Of a stretch of 64,000 bases of DNA, positions 41,301 to 54,523 are shown piece by piece. Within the stretch, counting starts at the first letter, position 1. Every line of letters starts with the position of its first letter. The DNA comes from Phallusia fumigata (lineage: Eukaryota; Chordata; Ascidiacea; Phlebobranchia; Ascidiidae), in NCBI GenBank assembly GCA_008931825.1, contig QXVZ01030156.1:1-64000 (forward strand), written 5' to 3'. The notes below the pieces were generated by a model. The model saw only the letters and a list, made by a program, of their open reading frames with translations, was not told the origin of the DNA and did no database searches. The translations under genes and the position numbers were made by a program.

Positions 41301-44300
41301 TCCACCGGATGTTCGGATATTATCAGTTTCTCGCTCGAATTGTTCACGTTTAACAACTTCCGGTGGTGGAGTTGTCTCTTGGCGCGCTGTCACATAATAA
41401 ACTCCCGGATTTACGTTTGTTCTAGAATGTCGCTGTCGTTGTGACGTCATGGACGTTTTTTGGCACTTCCTTATTGTCGTGGATGAGCTCTGCGACAAAC
41501 GCGACAATTTTGTGCCCGGAAGCAAACTTTATGGGGAATTACCGGTTTGGGGGTCTGAAGGTCACCCATGTTCGCCCCACAGGTGGTAATGGGGGGTGTC
41601 AGCGTCAAATAACGGGGCTTGAACCCCCAACCCCCCATCTAAATCTAAGCTGGGTAATTGACCGGAAAATCACATAACGACGTGTGTGCTGTGAAGCGTG
41701 ACAGACGTTCTGGAATCGATTCGAAACCGAATACACGCGACCGTGTGGTCACGTGACCAATCAATCGATTATGGCAAGGGGTCACGTGGTCTGGCTCGCG
41801 AAGTTTCCGTTGAACTTGTGGACTCTGAATTATTTCCTACAAGCGGGTATGTCTCGATGATAGTGACGTCACAATGGAATTGAACTGTCTGGATCTGTGA
41901 TGACACAATCGTGTTGAAAATATTATTTGCGTTGTTTCAATCTTCACTGCGCCTGTCAACTACAGCAGAAAATTACCAAAAGTTGTTGTCGAGTTATGGT
42001 TTTAATTTAACATCGCATGAACAGCTGATCCAGGGTTCCATTATTCAATTTACAACGTTTATTGCGTCACAGCGGCGCGTGCAAAGAGAATTGGGTGCGA
42101 TCGGAAACCAGCGTTTCTGTCATCCGACTAATTATGGTTCATGCGCTTACCGCACTTTTCCGACGCCTCTATATTTGGTTCCACTCGTTTCAGGTCAAAA
42201 CTTCGATGCTTCACCCCGCAGTTTTACTCTGCTGCCACAATTTACATGCTGAGTTGAAAATTGTTGGATGATGGTGATGGAGAAGAATTTGCCAAATGAT
42301 AATCAAATTAATTTACTTTCCACATAAATATTTGCACAATGTATGTTTTTGTGTCATGTGCAAAACATTTAAACTTGTGGAAACTCTTCTGACAAACGTT
42401 TGCGTCGATTTGTCACCCTGAGAAAGACATGAACCTTGATAAGTTGATACGATGCCTGACAGCAAAAGCTTGTGTGTGCAAAACATTTCTGGCAAATATT
42501 TCAAACATCAAAAGTTGCAATTATGAGTTGAGATGGACAAGTGCGTGGTTTCCAATACGCAAGACTGCGGGTAGACACCAGTGCACCGGTGTATCAGACA
42601 TCAAGGGAGATTAACCTGGTGCTTGCCTCTAAAGTTAGCGACACCTCCAAAGAAATCCTCTCAACGCTCGACGTGAGATTTCGGAGGAAAACCGGCTAAA
42701 ATTTCTCTTACCATATATGGTCATGACCGACAAAATTAAACCTTGGGTTTTAAAAAGTTAAGCGACGAGATTATGATGTAAACAATGTGAAATAGTTGAG
42801 GGAAGGTTAATTTCGGAATGTTTTGACGCGATGTACTTGTCGAACACGCCAAGTAGTTGTGGCTAGCATAGTTCGAATTCCGCCAGATTATATCGGAAAC
42901 CATTCTCCTTCTAGAAACTTTGCTGTCTTCAGTACAAGCTTGAATTTATTCGAGTCAGACGCGTATTTGGCAGGTAACACAACTTAGCCAAAGTTCGACA
43001 AGTTCAGTGAAGTTCGTGTTTGCTTGCCAGTCACATTTACGATGATAAGTTACTTTGCAAACTTTCACAAAATCTGTCATCGAGCTTACAGCGATGCTGC
43101 AAGCTTTCTGCGCGCAAGATGCTAAGTTGTGCATGTAATGTTGTGACAACCTTTTGTGTTTGTTGCTATTGTTGTTTGGAATATTTTCTTTGATACTTAT
43201 TGTCTACATTTTCATTGCCAACAATGACCCAAGTGTGACGTCACACATAGCAGTTAACATATGTAGTGAGAAGTGTGTTTTATCGCTACCAAAGTAGTTT
43301 ACTATCTCATGCATCATGTAGGAGATAACCTTGCCCAATCGTGTATTCGGACCGGTTTATCTTGATATGCCCTATCTCCCCCTGATATCACAGGCATGTA
43401 CAAAATGCTGGGGGTTGTGTACAAGGGTGGGGAGTTTAACTGGCTAAGGCTACGCTAGACTAAGCTTGGTTATGCCGCATTTATTCCAGGTGTTGTGTAT
43501 ACTTGACTGTTTTCTACAACTCCAGCATCGACAGATTTAGTTAAGATTTAAGTCTTGCATGGCCAGACACATAAAGTAGCACCTCTTGAAATTGTTGTGG
43601 TTTATTTGTTAGAGGCAGTTTGCAAGACGACTTAGCCCTCCTGTTGTGTACAACTTGTTTTTGTGGTTGAGCCTTGCAACTTCGCAATAAAACACTTAGG
43701 CAACATTGTAGGCCTGACAGTATACTTAGTTTATTTGCTTGGTACATATGCGTGTTGTGAAAGACTGATAATGTATCTGTCGATCAAAGTGTTTGCACAG
43801 AGTAAATATCCAGTTCAATCCACCCCGTTCGGATGCTGTACACCAGCTTAAAGTTGGCGTTTTGTGATGTTCTGGTTTTAGTGCTTCGACTGTTGTTAAC
43901 TTGTTTCGCCAGGAGTTTGTTCAAATAAAGTTTTACGACATTTCAATATTTGTTGTGCAAGTACGTCATGCTTTCATGGGGTTATACATCATTTCATGTT
44001 TGGAAAATAATTGAAAATCTTTCAAAAAATAAATATCCTAAACAGCAAAATATTTGGTAATGTTTTCTATCTTTCAGGTCAAAAAGACATAGCTGGTCTT
44101 TTCAGAATTCCCAGTAGCCTTTTGTGCCGCAATGAGATGTTTTATATCAAAGTCAGTGAGGTTTGTTGTTTAATAACTGTTCATTTTTGTATAAGCCTGC
44201 CAAGTTTCCACAACAGAAATTCAGATGATCCCCCTGTTTTTATCTGTGTTCTGGTTTTTGCTTCAACCTCTTGAGTTTGTTTGTTCGTTTACCACCAGAG

Positions 44301-47300
44301 CCTGAAGTCACATGTGTGTATTTGGTCACGGTTGACATGACACGTGAAACGAAACTTGCCAACATTGGCTGTGGATTGTGGAAGGCCTTGATGTTCTGGT
44401 TGAATTGTGGTTGGATTGTAAGTCGTGCATTATTACCACAACAAGTTTTACAAATCATCTTCGGTCGTTGGCAATGATGGCAACTGACCGTTAAAGTGAA
44501 AAAGATTTTCGTAAAATTCTTATTCTTACTTTAACAAAGTTTTGTGCTGGGAAAGCTCGCCATGACAAAGAATATCTTGCCAGGGTTTAGGGAAAATATA
44601 TCTGGCAAACAATCTGTAGAATTTAACAGGATTCGAATATTTTCGCGTGGGGAGAAGCCGTCAGTTCGGTTGCATTTTAAAAGATTCCGTTCGTCTCCCA
44701 GTTTATGTTTACAGATTGTCATCACATCAGATACCGGGATTTTGAGTCACAAGTTTATTGTTGTAACAATTCCGCTTTATGGGGCTTCCCCAATAGTGTT
44801 TTATTTCTTTTGAAGGAAATTTTACCCCTTGTTGCGCGAACTGTCAAAAACGTCAAAGAATGAATTTGTTCTGTTTTAGCCTGCAGCGATCCTCAAATGT
44901 AAAATTGTTTAAAGAACAAAACCGCATTATTTACGTCACAAAGTTTGTGGTTCGTAGGATAAGAGTGTTTATCTGGAAACAAACGATGGCATTAAATTTG
45001 TTTTCTCGGCGTGGTGTTTAGTGAGAAATACTTGTGAAGAGTTAACTTCCAAATATGTAGCTTCGAACATGTGGTGGTGTTGATTGGCGGAGGTGAATTG
45101 CCGCAAAACTCCTTCCTCGTGTCGATATCGTGCAGGTTTATGAACTTTCCACTGAGATTCATGTCCTAGTGAGGAAGTGGATAAAATAAATCGGTATTTC
45201 ACCGATGTGAGACGCTTTGTAATCTTGTCCCTGGTCATAGGCCGGGCATGAACAGCATTTTCATTCCTCTACTCTAACTCCAGTTACTTGGAGAAAACAC
45301 AATGTGATGCGATTGAGTCATTTCGTACAACCACGTTTTTCAGATTATACGATACGTCAGAATTTATGGGAACCCTACGACTCGGTGCTGATCCACGTCA
45401 TTCCCACAAATTGTTACACTTGTAGTGCTACTTTCGTGATGAAGCAGTTTGTGGTTCAGTGTGAACATTTTGTGGAGACGTTTCCTGATGCAAAACACAT
45501 GGCAGGCTGATTGTGTGGAAGCTGTAGAGCAACATTTGTCTCCGTAATAAATTTGGGCGCGAAAATCGCTGCCTTCGGTCCTGCATTTATATTTTGCACT
45601 AAGTCAACATGATTCCACCCCGTCCCAGCCAGAAGTCGGTGCAGTGAAATAATCCCTTGCCGATTTTATTCTCTAGTTTTAAGTGCGTCTTGAGGTTAGG
45701 CTCGGGGAAATGTCGTTGTTTTAACCTTCCACAACCCGCGGTTTACCTCAAAACAGTGTCGAACCTTGAAACTGTTGCGCTAAAATACCTGTGCAACCAT
45801 CCGTGACCGCTTCCGCCCTACATTTGTCACGTGACCAACCTCGATATGCATGGTTGAATATGGTTTGTGTTGGGCGGTCATTGTTCCAAATTCTACAATT
45901 CGTTGTTGCAAGTTCCAGAAATACCGAGATCCCAAGGATTTTATTGTTGTGTAATCAAATATGGATTTCGTTTTAGATCAATGAACAAGTGATCTGCATA
46001 GTTTTGTAATAACCGGGTTTCCCTAAACATCTTTTAAATTCCTTTGTATTTGCGCCCTAATTAGGTAAAGGTAAAAGATGGTTTTAACCGACGAAAGAGA
46101 TGTGCATAAATGTTTTTACAATGGTCATTTGTTAGATAACTTCTACGTCAGAAATTAGGTGTCTAGAAAAACTCGTTACATGACAAACACGCCCTTGGGC
46201 TGGCGACGTTAAATTATGATTTGTCGATTTCCTGTCCGAGATGTAATTTACCAAATACACAGACGAACGTCGACCGGCTGCTTTGCGGCCACGACGCGAT
46301 CCCAACCACTTGTGACGTCACAAACACATGCCTATATCACGTAACAAAACAAGCCTGAAGCCTTGGAAGAAATCTGAGATAATTTACCCTTAAAAGTCCG
46401 TGTGTTGAGCAGATGTGTTCACGGCTGCGGTGAGGCTAAAGCGCTCGCTCTGGGTTCCTGTTGTGGCGCTGTCAAAGTTTTGTCAAGAAATATTGCCTCG
46501 CTGTTTGTTCAAGTGCAGTTTTTTTAAGCTAAGTAATACATGCTTCTCGCTAAAACGGTTGGAATTACTTGAGAATCATCTCAAAGTGTCAACCGCTAAG
46601 CGAGCTATCTCGTTAGTGATGTAATAGTGCACCTTTGTTGGCACAAGTGACGAAACAATGCACTAACCCGCCGCACATTCAACACCAAACTGTGAGCGGT
46701 GGTAACAAGCTAACACGCGTCACTCAACATCGTCACAATGGCGTTTGTGACGTTTGAAGCGGCAATTACAGTCACTCTACGTGCCCCGTTATGTCCTAGG
46801 TGCGACGTAATTTGAGCGAGGCTGCTGTCTTGTGCATGACTCAGGTTATTTATGGATGCTCCCCGTAATACCGCAAACTCAGTGGAGCCTGCATAACTGG
46901 ACCCGGGTTAAGCCCCCCCCCCGACATGAAACGCAAGCCGATGACGTCATTGTCGGCAGCGTGTATGATTTCCATGTGACAGGAAATGCCTCCATGCTGT
47001 CACCGCGGAAAATGAGTTGGAGTGAAAATTTGAAGTTTGTTGTGGAAACCTGCAGGTGTACTTTGCTGCAAGGTAATGTATGCGCCCCCACCCCCCACTC
47101 TATGTGGCAGGAAACCACGTACCAGTGACGTCACAAAGCAATTCTTTCGAATAAATTGACCGCGTCGCGTTTTGTTCCCGGTGTTCGATTATATTTGCGT
47201 TCCACTCAAGAATACACAGCTCACACGAGATAAGGGTGAATGATGAGGTGGTTTCCCTCTGCCCCCTGTTTACCCCGCTAACACAGCTGCAAAGTGGGGT

Positions 47301-49184
47301 TCGATGGGGGGGTTCAATCTTAACGGTCTCTACCAAATAAGTTTGAAGGAATTGTGCGGGGTGGATCCCCGAACCTGCAACTGTTTCGCCCCTAACTTTT
47401 GACGTTTGTTGATGGATTGGTGTCGACATGCATCAGTAAACACAAACAGCGAACACGTGACCCAGGCTATTGACCCCTAAAAGGGGGCTGGGGCCGACGA
47501 TTGATTGTGACGTGGGAAAGAAGTACATTGTTAGGTCACAATGGGGATTGTTTAACCTTCGACATTAAACTGACGTTGATCGAATGGATGAGGTGTATGG
47601 TAGTGGATGAGGTATACGTTGCTGAGCTTTAGTTGGGATTATCTGGAATTTTTCGATGGTGCTCGAGATATTTTCGTCGATCTTGTTAATCTCGGCAGGT
47701 ATTGTATGTTGGGTCAGGGTTTTGTATTGCAAAGTCCCGGCTTGACCTCAGAAAGTTGAGCAAAGTGATGAGTTGGGACTGAAATACCCAGAAAGGTTGA
47801 TGGATTACAAACTTTTAACAGACGAGCTTAGTTTTCATCGCTAACGAGTTTCCAACAGTTTGACTGACAACAGGGATAACTTCACTTGTATTGCTTAAAA
47901 TGGATATTTTGCGAAGCAGGTTGTTGAACCCGTGGGTTTGACGCTTGACACTTTTCCATTTTGTGTTGGGGGTTGTGCGTTTATTTAAAAAAGGTTTTTG
48001 CGGTTGTTTTAAATGCACAAAAATTGTTTTAGAGTTCAAACAATTTTCCGGTTTATAGGTTTCTTTGCAACACAAAATTGTTCCCCCGCCACAATAACTT
48101 GGTTGTCAGTAAATATTAGGAAACTTCTACCCCAACATGCGATGAATGAGATTGTGTTCACAGCTAATCTCGCAAACTTAATAGTGTCTACATAAAACAT
48201 CCTCACAACTGCGCTGAGGCGAAGCTTTGCCTTTGTAATCCTCAAGCCAGCAACATAGGAAAGCCCACCCAGGTTTCATCAAAGCAAAACCGCTTCCAAC
48301 CCACAAATCACCTTACATAGCATCAAGATTAAATCACGTCGCTCCAACTTTGAAAGTTTTTCACTTTTATGACGGTACAATGGAATTAAAGTCTCTTGCA
48401 TCTCTGTGCTCTAAATATTGCGTTGATAGTTTTAAAAACCCGACAGACTAAATTAAACATTCTTTTCAATATTTATTGGAAAGTAATGCAATTTATATTG
48501 TTGTTTTTACAAAATTGAAGTAAATCAAAACAATCAATTGTCACAAAAGCCTTTTGTCTTGGGATTTCGATTGTCATAAGATGTTCCGAAGCTGGTATCC
48601 TGTCTCTAACCTTTGTGGAATATAAAGTTACCTGTGATGTCATATTGGTTGTGGATAAAGTGAAATGTTAATGTGTAAGTCGATAATGTTGACATTTACT
48701 TTAAAACTCGTGGGACGAAAAAGCTTGTTTTGCTTCTGTGGTTTGATATTTGTCAGTCAAGTGTACAAAGCTTCGTGAACCACAGATTATTCGACTTTTT
48801 GGTCATTGTTATTGTCAAATATAATATCGCCTCGTTCCACAACTCCAAAAAAGCTGGTTGATGTGGTTTGTTGGTGTATTGTCACGTCACAAAACAAACT
48901 TTACATCAAAGAAAACGTTTATTGAGTGAAAACCACATCAAACCCACTTCAATGGTTCACACACAATAGATATATTATTGCGTCACAAGCAATGCACAAT
49001 TACGTGTGAAGTAATGTTGGTAAATTTGTAGTTCGCTATTTGAATCTTAATTTATTTGCCGACAAATCAATCTGTCAACTGTTTGTGACGACATAATGTT
49101 GACGACGTTTGGTGACGTAATCTGCTCTATAGACAAGATTATGACGTAACAAGATTAGGATATCGACTGAAATAATGGCGAAAG

Positions 49185-49226
49185 TCTCATGGGACCAATG
49201 ACGAGACTACCTCAAATCCCATGAGA
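49185..49226. repeat. Perfect 10 bp inverted repeat with a second small palindrome beside it
   Basis: The arms TCTCATGGGA (49185-49194) and TCCCATGAGA (49217-49226) flank 22 bases. About 18 bases further, AGTTGATCTAGGTCAACT forms another short hairpin. Confidence 0.75.
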
Positions 49227-50334
49227 GAAAAGTTGAATAAAAGTTGATCTAGGTCAACTACCAAGCGCTTGAGAACATTGTAAACTTGATGCCGCCAATA
49301 TTTTGTTTCCGACCTCGCAAAATCCTCTCTTCCGTCTGTCGGCTGCAATTACATGACGTCACATCGGATAATTGATACGTAACAAGTGGCATTTGTTAGG
49401 AGTACTTGAATTAAGCTTGTGTGTAAATGGGCTGGAACTGTAACGCGAGTGAAATAGACAAAGGCTTGGTTTGCAATTTCAGAATCAATTTTCCTCAAAA
49501 AACCCGCGTTTACCTGGCAAGTCGTTCCCGCATTTACTGCGATAATCATTGTCAGAATAAACTGTGACGTAATATACACATGTTCGATTTCTGACTTTTA
49601 ATCAAGAACGTTAATGAATAAACACAATCGTCACCGATTTACCGCAAGCCAAAGTTTGTGTTGAAAGTAATGTTTCGGGTTTCAGCCACAAACATAAGTA
49701 TTAGACTCATTTAGTATTCTTACACGTTAACAAACATAGTTGGTTGCAACAATTAGCGTTACGTGATTTTGTTTACTTGGAAAACTACTTGACAAATTGA
49801 AGGCCACCCACGATTTACCAACGCCATCGCCGTTTATTACGTCATACAGGAGAGTCAAACAAAAGGGATTGTGACTTTACACCCAGATTTAGCACATCGA
49901 TTCTTAGTGTGTTTAGTTGACTGTTCTGTTCAGACGAGAACTTGTTGATTTGTTTGTGAAGCTGACCGCAGTATTTATTTAGCCTAGCACTTTGTTTGGC
50001 ATGAAAAGTCCGGTGGAAAAGGTTGTGGGTTCTTGTATGTTTATTAGTGTGTATATTGCAAAATTATTGTCAGCCGAAGCACTTAGACTTGAAAATACTT
50101 TACAGCTGCCTTTTATTGCCCTAAGGTAAGTATGCTTGTGCGCCGAGCCGTCAAACCTCAGCCTTTTTCCTTCTGTCCTAACCGCCGGCCTTTTTTCCGC
50201 AGCTTCGGTTAAACGTCTGCTGGTTTTGCCTCAGTTCTGTCTTACTGCAAAGTATTGTTGCTTTCGATGTGAAGTGCGAATACTGTGAAGCAAGTTCCAG
50301 GATATTTGTGATTTCGGCTGCAGCACTGCTTACA

Positions 50335-53300
50335 ATGGTGGCCTTTCACCTGCTGCTGTTGCTGGCAGTCTCCTGTGTGCATGGAAGTAAAGTCAACATC
50401 GAGAATTTATCGTGGAAACGGCCGGATTTGCCGAACATATCTCCCGTGTCTGAGGTTGTGGAAGGCCGGGCTTTGTTTAAAGGCCATGTACCCAGAAAGC
50501 TGAGGATTGATTGCGACTTAGCTTGCCAAATAAGGCGCGGTGAGCAACCACTGAGCGTTGCAGAGATCAAAAAGTTGATGAGTTACGAAACGTTGGACGT
50601 TGAAAAGGAACTACGAGTTCGTACGGTTGTGAATGTCACCGATATCCCGACTGAAATACTGCGAGCTAAACCGATGGATGATTTTGACGAGAGCAGCAGC
50701 AGACATAAGCGGGCAGTGTTCGGATATGACACAAGATTCAATCTCAATGTTCAACGATTCTCGCACATGTTCCCTTTCTCGACTGCTGTGAGGCTATCCA
50801 CCGGTTGTGGGGGGGTGCTCATCTCCCCCAAACACGTGCTGACGTCAGCACACTGCATTCACGATGGAAAGAAATATTTCAAGGTTTGTTTTTTTATTTT
50901 ACAATTAACAAAACCGTCCTTACACTGTTGCATTTATATTTTAAGTATGGACAAAATCTTTGGTTTGATTCGAGCAATTTAGGTTTTGAGTTGTCGCCAA
51001 AATCGATTCTGTTAGCCAGTGATCGAATACCGATAGCCGCGTAGGTTGTGTGCATTAGTGTTGCATTAAGCCAGCCAACCTTTTCCGCCAAGCGCCAGAT
51101 ATTTGAAACGAAGCCAAACATTCCTCCCCCGCCCACATGAGTGTCACGGTTGAATAGTTTTCTTGGTCTTCCGACGAACTCCAAATATCTGGCTTCAGTA
51201 GGAAAATCTAAAATGCAAATAATGTTGAGACAGTTGGTTACTTGCACCCTGAAGTAGTTTGAACAGCATATCTTGATTGTACCGTTTTTTCCAGTCGAAA
51301 GATCACAAAACAATTATTCTCTTCTCACAGACATTTCATCGAATAATTCTTCAGACCACAGGTTTACAACAAGTTCCCATATCTTGTCGCAATCTGCAAA
51401 AACAACATGTACTAAATATCGTTTAGTCTGGGGTCGAATAAAAATGTGGGAGGGGGGGACAGTGACGTCACTCAAGTGTACTTGAATCAGTGTGAATTGG
51501 CTGGTTAAGTTGCTTGGCATGTGAAAGTCACTAATTGGTTTCAGATTAACTTCGTTGCGCACTTACCCGGGATTTGCGACATTTTGAAGCCGTTACTTTT
51601 CACAAAGAATTTTGAGATAAAACTGACAGAGAACAAAGTATTGGTTGTTGGACTTACCTTGAAATTTGCACAACAATCCCATTGCGATTGTTCTGCTGTC
51701 CAAGTAATATCATAGATGCGATTATATACCAAGCAAGTCTTCCTAAACTTTCAACCAGAACTAATCTTACGCGATGTTGCTTCGATTAAAATAGTAAAAG
51801 GAGTTTTAAGGGCCAGTGATCCCACTTAGAGCACCATTGCAGTTTTTAACGATAGGTCCACCTCGAATTTGCATTTCACTTTTTGAACCGTAAATGTGTT
51901 GGTTTGCGATAGAGGGTTTGCAGCATCCTGGGCCACAAAGTACATTTCCACTTTGTAGACAATGGAGTAAATGTTTCAATAATTATGGATCGTGATTTTT
52001 ATGTTGCAGAATGATGTTGGATATTATATATTCACATGTCTGTAAACTTGAAATATACTTTGCCTAAAGATTTGCTCACATCGCACACGTAGGCACTAAA
52101 TGTGTGTGGAAGCTGCGTCAGTGGGTAAGTTATCGGTTTGTCTCGTTCAAATGCCAAGTCCTATTTCTTTAACGTTTTGCGATTGTTAGTCATCTTGTGT
52201 GCGGGCCGCCGTCTGAAACCGCCCCCCCCCCCAACTCATTGATGACGTTAGGAAACCGTCTGCGCTGAGACTATTCTTCTTTACAAAATAAACTCACAAT
52301 GATTGAAGTTTGAGCGACCTGCGTGCATTTTTTGCGGAATTTCTATCCTTAAACGGCTCAATGAATCAGGTTTATTTCAGGAGCCGTCTAATCACCGAAC
52401 AATTTATAATCTCGTAATTACTAACTTACTGCTAGGCGGCTTTAGATAAAATATTTGCCTTTGATCATGGTTGGCGCATTTTTTAGGGTTACTGGTTCGT
52501 TGGTGGAATCCTTGTGGTTTGGATGCACAAAACTGCGACTTTTTATCGTGGTGTAAAACATCGAACATAAAGTTCAAAGTAAATACAATCGTACGTCGAT
52601 TATGACGACACAACCCCCCGTGTAGTTACCCCCCAAGCCGCTACACAAACCTTGGGGCTGCACGTCACAACGTCACTTGTCTTGCCATAATCGATCCATT
52701 GTTTGCGAATTCTCGAAACACGTTCGTTGCTTTTGCTCCGCTCTAGGGTTTTCTTAAGCTGAATGTGAATCGAGTTTGTTTGCACATAATCGATATTAAG
52801 CGTCAACAAACCATAAATCATTCTATTATTGACCTGTTTGTGACATCACAAATGCTTCTTCGTTGGTTGGAATTAATCATTGTTGAGATAAAGAGCGCTG
52901 TTTGTTCTAAAACCATTTTGCTTTTCTGTTTTCAACGTCTAAATCATGGGGGATTTCCCGCTGCAACAGACAGCTTTGATGACGTAATAGCTATATTTTG
53001 CTAACCTCAAAATGACACATTGAACGTGAAAACAATGGAAACGTTCTTTTTGTTGATTCTTCCTCTGTGTGTGTGTCGTCACAGACGGGTGGTTGTTCGA
53101 TAACAATGGTCGATTGTTCGAGTTGGTAAAGCTAAGTTGAAGCGTGCAGTGGTGGTGTGACCAACATTGCTTGGTGGGGGGGGGATACAAGTTTTTATGG
53201 TTTCAATGAAAAGGTAACGGCAGCTAATTTCACTGACCAAGTATTTGTAAACACGAACTTTCGGATATTCCAAGTTGAAAAAGTTTAATTGTTTATCGAA

Positions 53301-54523
53301 ATCTGGAGTAAATGTTTGGACAATCAAGATAATATAAGTTGTATTGTCAAACCCAAGAAATAATAAGAGTTACTTTTCAACTTAGCAAACCAAGCAAGAA
53401 GCGCGAAATATAATTTTTGCGTGGAGAGGTCGAGTATATCTCCTATGTTACGCTCGGTTGAACATGAACAAATACTGCGGTCTATTGCCGAACACTTGTC
53501 GCAATATGACGTCACAATGCTATATTTGTGACCACGTGTGTTGGCGGGGAAGTGGTCGTTTGAGTTGCGCGGTTTTGAGATCAAAGCGGTATGAGTGTGC
53601 GGTTGCTATGGTTACGCGCAAGAATCGGATTTCCTGCAGAGAACAGCGGGTGTTGGTTGTGTGTGGGGATTGGAGACAACCTACATTTCCGGCTCGGGTT
53701 TTCGCAAAAACATAAAACGTTTTGGTCTTACTTATTATAAACAGTGCTTCGTAACGTCACCTTGTGGTCACAGTGTCCAATTTTGTTAGCGCCAAAATGT
53801 TCAGGAAAAAATGAGTGAAAACTGCTTTGAACTAACATATTGCTTAAATTGGACGCAACTTACATAATAGCATTTTTGCAGGGAGTCAAAAAACTTCGCG
53901 TCGGGCGCTACATGAAAAAGAAATCCCGAAAGAACATGAGGAAAGGAAAGAAGAGAGGAAAGAAGCATCTCGCGCGCTCCAAGAGGAGTCCCCAGTATGT
54001 CCTCAAGTTCAAGTGGACGCGAGTGAAGAAGACTCACATCCCAGAACCCTGGATCCTCTCATCTGGTCAAGCAAATGCAAACCTCCGTGTGGAATACGAT
54101 TACGCGGTTCTCCAGCTCAAACGGCCACTTGGCAAAGATTTCATGAAGTTAGGAATTAGCCCCGAGAAACGCCACCTACCGGGCAACGGTCGCATCCACT
54201 TCACTGCGTTCGACAGCAACCGGGATCCACACATGAAGTATCGCTACTGTGTGGTGGAGGATCAATCAGCTGACATGATCTACAACTACTGCGATACTGA
54301 GCGAGGATCTTCCGGAGCTGGGATCTACATTCGACTCTTCGACCGCAACTCGACATCCTGGGATCGGAGGGTGATTGGGGTCTTCTCCGGTCATCAGTGG
54401 GTGGAAAGCCCCAACGGGGATCCCCCTAAGGAGTACAATACAGCAGTGAGGATCACACAGTTAAAGTACGGGCAGATTTGCTTCTGGAAGACCGGGGATT
54501 ACAATCAATGCCGGGATGGCTAA
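50335..54523 (+). CDS. PRSS23: Secreted serine protease 23
   Basis: Two exons, 50335-50883 and 53882-54523, encode 396 residues (human about 383). Start chosen at the ATG giving the signal peptide VAFHLLLLLAVSCVHG. A pro-region ends in a furin-like RHKR at 123-126. The catalytic triad is visible: His173 in TSAHC, Asp256 in EYDYAVLQL and Ser327 in RGSSGAG. The conserved blocks IIGVFSGHQWV-like, AVRIT and LKYGQICFW identify PRSS23 rather than a trypsin-like digestive enzyme. A strongly basic insertion (KKKSRKNMRKGKKRGKKH) lies about 194-218, more basic than I expect in the family, perhaps for matrix or glycosaminoglycan binding. Intron 1 is 3.0 kb, long for this window. AATAAA lies at 54954-54959. 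Confidence 0.96.

Larger units (their letters stand above)
36888..50334. other. 13.4 kb without a convincing gene, between divergent genes
   Basis: This separates the receptor gene (minus) from PRSS23 (plus). Open frames of 60-120 codons occur on both strands, but none shows domain motifs, coherent splice phases or low-complexity coding bias. It is rich in TGACGTCA (39019, 39367, 41051, 41440, 41863, 43237, 46313, 46940, 47127, 49355) and in CACGTGAC palindromes (38034, 41751, 45827). It also holds a C-rich tract at 38283-38368 and an inverted repeat at 49185-49226. The region is probably regulatory and may include unrecognised non-coding RNA genes. Confidence 0.5.

Noticed and set aside
41166-42271. 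Several 70-120 residue open frames in the 37-50 kb interval
   Set aside because: No motifs, no consistent splice phases, and overlapping frames on both strands. Best explained by chance.
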